5,922 nt of DNA from an uncultured Cocleimonas sp. GTDB taxonomy: Bacteria > Pseudomonadota > Gammaproteobacteria > Thiotrichales > Thiotrichaceae. Below are positions 1-4,802 of the stretch, piece by piece. The notes below the pieces were generated by a model. The model saw only the letters and a program-made list of their open reading frames with translations. It was not told the origin of the DNA and did not search any database. Every line of letters begins with the position of its first letter. Within the stretch, counting starts at the first letter, position 1. The DNA lies in NCBI GenBank assembly GCA_937974135.1, contig CALJIH010000059.1:1-5922 (forward strand), in the 5' to 3' direction. Position numbers and translations under genes: made by a program.

Positions 1-327
1 GTTAGATGCAGCGGGTACTACTGCAGTTGTGTAAGTGATACTGATTTCGCCATCAGCAGCATTAATTGCAACACCAGCAACATCTGCTGTAGCAGCAGGT
101 GCAACCCAACCAGCAGATAAACCACCAGCTGCAGGTAGAACGCCATTTGCTGCATTTTCTGCTACTGCTGCTTTAGCACCAGCTGCAAGACTTAAACCTT
201 CAGATACTTTAGCTCGAGTGATGTAATCCTGGTAAGCAGGAAGAGCGATTGATGCTAGGATACCGATGATCGCTACAACGATCATTAATTCGATAAGTGT
301 AAAACCTTTTTGTAATTGCTTTTTCAT
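1..327 (-). CDS. pilA: Type IV major pilin (PilA-like), 3' end outside window
   Basis: Structural subunit of type IV pili, made as a prepilin in the inner membrane, processed by the PilD peptidase and assembled into the fibre. The visible 109 residues begin with a short basic leader (MKKQLQKG) followed by the class III signal FTLIELMIVVAIIGILAS. Cleavage should fall after Gly8, giving Phe at +1 and the conserved Glu at +5. The hydrophobic N-terminal helix runs to about residue 32, followed by AYQDYITRAKVSEG, typical of PilA in Pseudomonas-like and other gammaproteobacteria. From residue 41 on the globular part is very alanine-rich (about 22 of 69 residues). Family members are usually 140-165 residues, so roughly 30-55 residues, including any C-terminal disulfide loop, lie beyond base 1. 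The start is fixed by GGAGA six bases upstream and by leader length. A sigma-54 promoter lies upstream. A related pseudopilin is possible, but leader, promoter and context favour a major pilin. Confidence 0.93.
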   Translation of the reverse strand, partial: MKKQLQKGFTLIELMIVVAIIGILASIALPAYQDYITRAKVSEGLSLAAGAKAAVAENAANGVLPAAGGLSAGWVAPAATADVAGVAINAADGEISITYTTAVVPAASN

Positions 328-333
328 TTTAAA

Positions 334-338
334 TCTCC
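334..338 (-). promoter_or_regulatory. Ribosome binding site of the pilin gene
   Basis: On the minus strand GGAGA lies six bases before the ATG at 327-325. This confirms the start that gives the short eight-residue prepilin leader. Confidence 0.8.
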
Positions 339-455
339 AAAATTATTTTTATGATTTTTACATTAATTAATGTAAGTAAGTTTAATTGTTACTGTTTGTC
401 TTATCTTACCCTTCAGATTTTAATCTTTTAGGTATTAACCAAAACTTAACAGCAT

Positions 456-468
456 GAACAACATGTTC
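456..468. repeat. Short inverted repeat at the predicted pilin transcription start
   Basis: GAACA (456-460) and TGTTC (464-468) form a five-base inverted repeat around three bases, with a perfect eight-base palindrome AACATGTT inside it (460-467). It begins about one base from the predicted sigma-54 start site, so it could be a small hairpin at the extreme 5' end of the pilin mRNA or a DNA operator. It is short enough to be chance. Confidence 0.3.
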
Positions 469-479
469 GGGAATATACT

Positions 480-495
480 TGCAGTTGCCATGCCA
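480..495 (-). promoter_or_regulatory. Sigma-54 (-24/-12) promoter of the pilin gene
   Basis: Reading the minus strand from 495 to 480 gives TGGCATGGCAACTGCA. This matches the RpoN consensus TGGCACG-N4-TTGCA at nearly every position, with GG (494-493) and GC (482-481) separated by exactly ten bases. Transcription should begin near 469-470, leaving a leader of about 140 bases before the pilin ATG. In Pseudomonas and relatives pilA is transcribed by sigma-54 RNA polymerase activated by the PilS/PilR two-component system, so the promoter and gene identities support each other. That PilR is the activator here is inference; pilS and pilR are not in the window. Confidence 0.85.
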
Positions 496-595
496 AAAAA
501 TTAAATAAAAACCTAAGTAATTGAAAAATATATAAAAAGTAAATTTATTATAATTTCAGAGTTTAGTTTATCTGCTTTATTTTCTGCCAATATCT

Positions 596-608
596 GTCAC
601 ATTGTGAC
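596..608. promoter_or_regulatory. Inverted repeat, candidate enhancer or operator between the divergent genes
   Basis: GTCAC (596-600) and GTGAC (604-608) form a perfect five-base inverted repeat with a three-base spacer. On the plus strand the left arm belongs to CTGTC (594-598), and a further TGTC core occurs on the minus strand at about 625-628. The repeat lies roughly 100 bases upstream of the pilin -24 element, the usual distance for sigma-54 activator sites. PilR sites in Pseudomonas contain TGTC-type cores. It also lies about 120 bases before the transporter start codon, so it could instead serve that gene. The assignment to PilR is inference. Confidence 0.4.
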
Positions 609-730
609 GTTAATCAATAAAAACTGACAACTAATAGTAACTTTTCTACCGTTTATCACCTCTGCGGTATGGTTCTAGTTATTATTGATTGTTATATTCA
701 CGGCTTTTACACAATCTTGGATGAGATTAG

Positions 731-1948
731 ATGGAAATCACTACAACAGTATTACTTTGGGCATTTGTATTGGCTTTGATACTAGGTGTTGTTGCTACTA
801 AAACAAATTTTTGTACCATGGGTGCTGTATCTGATTGGGTAAATATTGGAGATACTGGTCGGATGCGCGCTTGGGTATTTGCCATTGGGATGTCTATTCT
901 AGGAGTAATGGCATTATCCGTTACGGGTGTTAGTGACTTTACATTAGTCGCTGACAACGAAACAGCTAGTCCACCTTATCTTTCTGCAAACTTTGCTTGG
1001 CCAAGAAATGTATTAGGTGGGTTAATGTTTGGCATAGGCATGACCTTAGGATCTGGTTGCGGTAATAAAACTTTACTTAGAGTAGGTAGTGGCAATATTA
1101 AATCTATCTTTGTATTTTTAACCATGGCGATTATGGCTTACTTCATGATTTTTACTAACTTTAGCTATGATTATTTTATTTCTTGGATGGAGCCAGCATT
1201 TATAGACCTCTCAAATAGTGATATTGATAATCAAGGAATTGGCAGTGTTATTGCTCATCTTGCGGGAGCTGATCCCGAGAGTACCACCACGATAACGGCT
1301 GCAATCATTGGCGGACTATTAGTATTGTGGTCGTTACTTTCAAAAGATTTCAGATCAAATTACGATAATGTATTAGCGGGCGTTGTATTAGCTGCGGTTA
1401 TAGTAGCAGCTTGGTGGGTAACTACTGGAGGTATTGGTCAGGAGTTATTAGAAGAGGCCGAAATGATGGATGAAAGACCTTATGCCTTAGGGGCTCAGTC
1501 ATTTAGTTTCATTCAACCATCTGGTCATTTTATTCGTTGGATAGAAACTGGTTTTTCGCGAAATATGCTTACCTTTGCTTTGATGGCGGGCTTTGGTGTG
1601 GTAGCTGGAGCCTTCCTTTATTCTATATTCACTAAAAACTTCAGAATAGAATGGTTCGCAAGTTTTAAAGATTTCGCTTCACATATCATTGGAGGCATCT
1701 TGATGGGAATTGGAGGTGTACTGGCGATGGGCTGCACTATCGGCCAAGCAGTCTCTGGTACATCTACGCTAGCGATGGGTTCTTTCCTAACATTCTTTGC
1801 GATTGTATTAGGTTGTGCTTTAACGATGAAGATCCAATATTACAAAATTGTGTATGAAGAAGAAGCCAGTTTTATAAAAGCTTTGGTGGCTGGTCTAGCG
1901 GACTTAAAGTTGTTGCCAAATAGCTTACGAAAACTCGATAAAATTTAG
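731..1948 (+). CDS. YeeE/YedE family (Sulf_transp) membrane transporter
   Basis: A 405-residue inner-membrane protein of the YeeE/YedE family (Pfam Sulf_transp), whose characterised member TsuA imports thiosulfate through a path lined by conserved cysteines. Three matching motifs are visible: NFCTMG (Cys28), TLGSGCGNK (Cys110) and AMGCTIGQ (Cys335). The two halves resemble each other (GIGMTLGSGC at 101-110 against GIGGVLAMGC at 326-335), as expected for the family's internal pseudosymmetry. Hydrophobic segments lie near residues 6-23, 45-66, 94-113, 124-145, 187-202, 214-232, 280-301, 317-338 and 350-367. It is longer than E. coli YeeE (about 350 residues), with added polar loops around 70-90, 150-185 and 234-272. 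No TusA/YeeD-like partner gene adjoins it inside the window. The ATG at 731 fits the family N-terminus. Substrate is inferred: thiosulfate is most likely, but other reduced sulfur or selenium compounds are possible. Confidence 0.88.
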   Translation: MEITTTVLLWAFVLALILGVVATKTNFCTMGAVSDWVNIGDTGRMRAWVFAIGMSILGVMALSVTGVSDFTLVADNETASPPYLSANFAWPRNVLGGLMFGIGMTLGSGCGNKTLLRVGSGNIKSIFVFLTMAIMAYFMIFTNFSYDYFISWMEPAFIDLSNSDIDNQGIGSVIAHLAGADPESTTTITAAIIGGLLVLWSLLSKDFRSNYDNVLAGVVLAAVIVAAWWVTTGGIGQELLEEAEMMDERPYALGAQSFSFIQPSGHFIRWIETGFSRNMLTFALMAGFGVVAGAFLYSIFTKNFRIEWFASFKDFASHIIGGILMGIGGVLAMGCTIGQAVSGTSTLAMGSFLTFFAIVLGCALTMKIQYYKIVYEEEASFIKALVAGLADLKLLPNSLRKLDKI

Positions 1949-1983
1949 TCTTAAAATTATTCAATAGTTCATCGAAAAAGCGC

Positions 1984-2011
1984 TTGAAAGCGAATAATGG
2001 TAGTGTATACT
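1984..2011 (+). promoter_or_regulatory. Sigma-70 promoter of tRNA-Lys with GC-rich discriminator
   Basis: TTGAAA (1984-1989) and TATACT (2006-2011) are separated by 16 bases and match the -35 and -10 consensus well. The bases just after the -10 contain GCCGCC (2013-2018). A GC-rich discriminator like this is typical of stable-RNA promoters under stringent (ppGpp/DksA) control. Transcription should start near 2018, about 45 bases before the mature tRNA. The stringent control is inferred from the discriminator. Confidence 0.78.
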
Positions 2012-2062
2012 AGCCGCCTTCTTGCAATACAGCGTTTGAAAAAACAAAGTAAGCTAAGATTT

Positions 2063-2138
2063 GGGGCGTTAGCTCAGTCGGTAGAGCAGTTGACTTTTAA
2101 TCAATTGGTCGAGCGTTCGAATCGCTCACGCCCCACCA
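2063..2138 (+). tRNA. tRNA-Lys (anticodon UUU)
   Basis: The sequence folds into a complete cloverleaf. The seven-base acceptor stem pairs GGGGCGT (2063-2069) with ACGCCCC (2128-2134). The D stem is GCTC/GAGC (2072-2075, 2084-2087). The anticodon stem is GTTGA/TCAAT with loop CTTTTAA, placing anticodon TTT at 2096-2098. The variable loop is TGGTC. The T stem is GAGCG/CGCTC around TTCGAAT (2116-2122). Discriminator A2135 is followed by an encoded CCA (2136-2138). The TTT anticodon and the body, which is close to E. coli tRNA-Lys, identify it as reading AAA/AAG. It stands alone between its own promoter and terminator. I saw no second copy of its 3' end nearby that would suggest an integration site. 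Confidence 0.97.
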
Positions 2139-2145
2139 TTCATTC

Positions 2146-2176
2146 AAAGGCCTGATTTTTATATCAGGCCTTTTTT
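2146..2176 (+). terminator. Intrinsic terminator after tRNA-Lys
   Basis: An eleven-base perfect stem (AAAGGCCTGAT at 2146-2156 with ATCAGGCCTTT at 2163-2173) closes a six-base loop and runs into TTTTTT (2171-2176), starting eight bases after the tRNA CCA. It is a strong rho-independent terminator for the plus strand. The reductase gene converges on it from the other side and ends at 2211. On the minus strand the hairpin is followed by only TTT and then GAATG, so it may act weakly as a shared terminator. I see no other hairpin terminator after the reductase gene. Confidence 0.9.
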
Positions 2177-2210
2177 ATTTCTACAAAAAATACACAAAAA
2201 AGCATTACCA

Positions 2211-4529
2211 TTAGCTTTGATTGATAATTTCTGGAATCTCAAACGCTGTGACTTTTGGAAGTTTTCCTTCGAATTTTTCCACTTCAACCAAACATGAATG
2301 TGCTGCTGGTCCTTGAGCCAGTGTTGAAGTACCAAGGTCTGGTGTTAATACATTTACATTACCGTGTTTACAAAGGCTGCCAATTTCACCGGGTACCTTT
2401 GGGTCATACCAAGAACCTGTAGGCATTTGAACCACATTTTTGAGTAAATTCAGGTCTGTTTTAACGCCAGCTAAACAAGCTCCACGTTGATTAAATACAC
2501 GCACGACATCATCGTTTTGCAATCCTCTCTCAGCAGCATTTTCAGGATGCATCAAAATCATTTCACGCTCATTAATTTTAACCGCTCTACTTTGATTGCC
2601 ATGATCTAATTGCGAATGCAGTTTGGTTTTTGGTTGGGTGCCTAATAGGTGAAGTGGATATTTAGAATTAACAATCCCAAGCCATTCATTGGGTTCAATC
2701 CACTTAGCGTGCCCAGAAATTTTAGGATCAGCAAAACTATCAATCTTTTCAGAGAATATCTCTATCTTGCCGCTGGGTGTGTTTAATGGATACTGTTTTG
2801 GATTTTCTCGAAATGATTCGGCTAACACCACTGGTTTTGTGGGTGGATCTGGTCTGAACCAACCTTGTTTTTTTAATGTTTTGTAATCTGGTATCTCAAT
2901 ACCAGCGTTTAAACAACGTTGTTGTGTTTGTTGATAAATCCAAGACAGCCATTGTTGTTCATCTCGACCTTCTGTAAAGGAGTCTTTAACTCCCATTTTT
3001 TCAGAGATTCCGCTTAAAATGTCATAATCATGCCGTGCATCATCTGGTGGTATTACAGCTTGTTGCATATCGATTAGATAGGCATCACGAGGCGATAAGC
3101 CAATATCATTTCTCTCAAGGGGAACAGTAGATGGAAGCACGATATCTGCATGCTTAGCTAAACTATTCCAGCACCAATCATGCACAATGATCGAATCTGG
3201 CTTGCGCCATGCTTTTAGTAACCGATTTAAATCTTGGTGATGATGAAAGGGATTACCACCCGCCCAGTAAACGGTTTTGATATCGGGGTAGGTTAATTCT
3301 TGCCCATTAAATAAATAGCTTTCTCCGGGTTTTAATAGCATATCGCTAATACGCGCTACAGGTATGAAAGTATCAACAGGATTCTTACCTTGAGGCAATG
3401 CCGCACCTGGTAGTTTGGTATTATGTATACCCACACTATTGGTTGCACCGTAACCAAATGCTACTCCGCCTCCTGCTAATCCTATTTGTCCAAGCATCGA
3501 CGCAAGAGTTATAGCTGCCCAATAAGCTTGTTCACCATTATCTTGTCGAGTCAATGACCAACTTACGGAAATCATTGTGCGTTGTTTTGCCATTTTTCGC
3601 GCTAATTGACGAATTATTTCAGCATCGATTCCACTAATCGCGCTCGCCCAGTTAGCATCTTTTGGGATGCCATCTTTTTGTCCAGTCAAATAAGGTAAAA
3701 ATTTTCCAAAACCAACAGTGTATCGATCAAGAAATGCCTCGTCGTGTAAACCTTCAGAGTAAAGGGTATGAGCCAAAGCTAGCATAAGCGCAGTATCGGT
3801 ATTGGGTCTTGCGGCTAACCACTGTGCATTGAGATTAGCGTTCATATCATCTTTATAAGGACTGATATTTACAAATTCGATGCCAGCTTCTTGCGCTGCT
3901 TGCAAGCTATCGCGTTGTATATGATTGCCTACACCCCCGTTATTAATTTGGCCGTTTTTTAAGGGAACGCCGCCAAAAGTGACAACTAGTTTTCCACTTT
4001 CTATGATAGATTGCCAACTTGTGCCTTTGGCAAGAAATTCGAATAAGTCACCCATAACATGAGGCAGAATGACTTCACCAGCAGCTAGGCTATAAGTATT
4101 TACAGAACGTGTATAACCACCAATGCAATTGAAAAAGCGATGGATTTGGCTTTGCGCGTGATGAAAACGTCCCGCACTGGCCCATCCATAGGAACCTGCA
4201 TAGATGGCTTCATTGCCGAAATCTGAAGTGACGCGCTTTAATTCATCTGCAACAATTTGTTCTGCCGTATCCCAGTCGACTTCAATAAATGCTTCAGCGC
4301 CACGCTTATCATTATTTGACCCAACACCGTTTTCTAACCAACTTTTACGCACCGCAGGTTTACGAATTCGATTTCTAGCGTTTATCGTATCGAGGATGCC
4401 TTCAGCGATTCTGGATGGATCTTTATCCTGTTCGAAGGGATGTAGTTTCTTTATTTTCCCATTTTCAGTTTCGATTCGGAATACACCCCAATGTTCGCTG
4501 CTTAAGGGGAACTGTTTAATGTCTGTAAT
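2211..4529 (-). CDS. Cytoplasmic molybdopterin S-/N-oxide reductase (DMSO/biotin sulfoxide reductase family), probable ATT start
   Basis: A bis-MGD molybdenum enzyme of the DorA/TorA/BisC group, which reduces S- or N-oxides. From the ATT at 4529-4527 it has 772 residues, normal for the group. The N-terminal block SSEHWGVFRIETENG (10-24) and PAVRKSWLENG (58-68) are family signatures. Tyr114 and Trp116 (SYGWAS) and Ser147 (NTYSLAAGE), the expected Mo ligand, carry the same numbers as in mature Rhodobacter DMSO reductase as I recall it. Further family blocks are WAGGNPFHHHQDLNR, HADIVLPSTVPLERND, and a C-terminal cofactor-binding domain from about 624 (YPLHLLGTQPKTKLHSQLDH). There is no Tat signal and no cysteine cluster for Fe-S, so it should be cytoplasmic like BisC, with biotin or methionine sulfoxide as plausible substrates. 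Tyr114 favours S-oxides; TorA lacks it. The first canonical in-frame start, GTG at 4352, would delete 59 conserved residues. A broken gene with one indel cannot be excluded. Confidence 0.85.
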   Translation of the reverse strand: MTDIKQFPLSSEHWGVFRIETENGKIKKLHPFEQDKDPSRIAEGILDTINARNRIRKPAVRKSWLENGVGSNNDKRGAEAFIEVDWDTAEQIVADELKRVTSDFGNEAIYAGSYGWASAGRFHHAQSQIHRFFNCIGGYTRSVNTYSLAAGEVILPHVMGDLFEFLAKGTSWQSIIESGKLVVTFGGVPLKNGQINNGGVGNHIQRDSLQAAQEAGIEFVNISPYKDDMNANLNAQWLAARPNTDTALMLALAHTLYSEGLHDEAFLDRYTVGFGKFLPYLTGQKDGIPKDANWASAISGIDAEIIRQLARKMAKQRTMISVSWSLTRQDNGEQAYWAAITLASMLGQIGLAGGGVAFGYGATNSVGIHNTKLPGAALPQGKNPVDTFIPVARISDMLLKPGESYLFNGQELTYPDIKTVYWAGGNPFHHHQDLNRLLKAWRKPDSIIVHDWCWNSLAKHADIVLPSTVPLERNDIGLSPRDAYLIDMQQAVIPPDDARHDYDILSGISEKMGVKDSFTEGRDEQQWLSWIYQQTQQRCLNAGIEIPDYKTLKKQGWFRPDPPTKPVVLAESFRENPKQYPLNTPSGKIEIFSEKIDSFADPKISGHAKWIEPNEWLGIVNSKYPLHLLGTQPKTKLHSQLDHGNQSRAVKINEREMILMHPENAAERGLQNDDVVRVFNQRGACLAGVKTDLNLLKNVVQMPTGSWYDPKVPGEIGSLCKHGNVNVLTPDLGTSTLAQGPAAHSCLVEVEKFEGKLPKVTAFEIPEIINQS

Positions 4530-4535
4530 GATGAA

Positions 4536-4544
4536 TTCCTCTTT
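4536..4544 (-). promoter_or_regulatory. Shine-Dalgarno sequence that points to the ATT start of the reductase
   Basis: On the minus strand AAAGAGGAA (4544-4536) puts its GAGG core eight bases before the ATT at 4529-4527, an ideal spacing. No ATG, GTG or TTG stands at that distance in any frame. The reading frame is open back to a TGA at 4583-4581 and contains no canonical start codon before the GTG at 4352. This site is the main reason for placing the start at the ATT. Confidence 0.6.
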
Positions 4545-4607
4545 AATGACACTACATGAATTATTACACCTAAGCTTACATCAGGGATGAATAATCCTAA
4601 TACAAAT

Positions 4608-4613
4608 ATTATA
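4608..4613 (-). promoter_or_regulatory. Candidate -10 element for the reductase gene
   Basis: The minus strand reads a perfect TATAAT at 4613-4608, about 80 bases before the proposed ATT start, giving a start of transcription near 4601. No good -35 hexamer is found at 16-18 bases upstream (CCTCTA at 17), so it would need an activator or be a weak promoter. In an AT-rich intergenic stretch the match may also be chance. Confidence 0.38.
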
Positions 4614-4684
4614 GTGAATTATCTTGAATTTAGAGGATAAAGAAACGTGTTTTACTGAGAAAAGATCAAGGCTATGCATAACCT

Positions 4685-4802
4685 CTATTTGTATTTGAAA
4701 AAAGACACCCCCCCACTTTTATTCGGTTTCACTTCATCCTGCGGGTCAGCGTCACCTAGTGCCTTCGTTCTCTCAGTTGCGTCTCGGCTTATCTGTTTTG
4801 AA
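4685..4802. other. Intergenic GC-rich patch after matB, nature unknown
   Basis: Between the matB stop and the reductase leader lies a segment whose core (4737-4791) is about 58% GC, clearly above the flanks. It adjoins a run of seven C (4708-4714) next to a run of six A (4698-4703). The minus strand stays open through it in a frame that overlaps the matB 3' end (4879 to a TAG at 4687-4685). That frame has no supporting start and its product resembles nothing I know. I see no hairpin strong enough for a terminator. It could be a fragment of a dispersed repeat, a decayed gene end or an unrecognised RNA. Confidence 0.3.

Larger units (their letters stand above)
328..730. other. Divergent intergenic region without a gene
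   Basis: These 403 bases are AT-rich and I see no credible coding sequence on either strand. The contents I can support are the pilin ribosome binding site, the sigma-54 promoter and the two inverted repeats listed separately. For the rightward transporter gene I find no convincing sigma-70 promoter. TATATT at 693-698 could be a -10 element, but the bases 17 further upstream (TGGTTC) are a poor -35. The transporter start has only a weak GGATGAG-like ribosome binding site (719-725), five bases before its ATG. Confidence 0.7.

Noticed and set aside
35..226. Plus-strand reading frame opposite the pilin gene
   Set aside because: It is the antisense shadow of the alanine-rich pilin codons.
595..608. 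A CRP/FNR-type site
   Set aside because: The half-sites GTCAC/GTGAC with three-base spacing do not match TGTGA-N6-TCACA or TTGAT-N4-ATCAA.
727..957. Minus-strand reading frame over the transporter 5' end
   Set aside because: It is antisense to the conserved first membrane segments and the Cys28 motif.
1981..1992. CGCTTGAAAGCG hairpin as terminator of the transporter gene
   Set aside because: The stem is only four to five bases, has no T run after it, and coincides with the -35 element of the tRNA promoter.
2110..2138. tRNA-Lys 3' end as an integration (att) site
   Set aside because: No integrase gene or second copy of the tRNA 3' sequence was seen in the window.
2211..4352. The reductase gene starting at GTG 4352
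   Set aside because: It would begin inside the conserved PAVRKSWLENG block and omit the SSEHWGVF segment encoded in the same open frame; no good ribosome binding site was recognised there.
4502..4552. GTG at 4552-4550 as the reductase start
   Set aside because: It is in another frame and meets TAA at 4504-4502 after 16 codons, so it would need a frameshift; its ribosome binding site is also poor.
4204..4590. 128-codon plus-strand reading frame over the reductase 5' end
   Set aside because: It lies antisense to the conserved N-terminal coding region; its product has no recognisable features.
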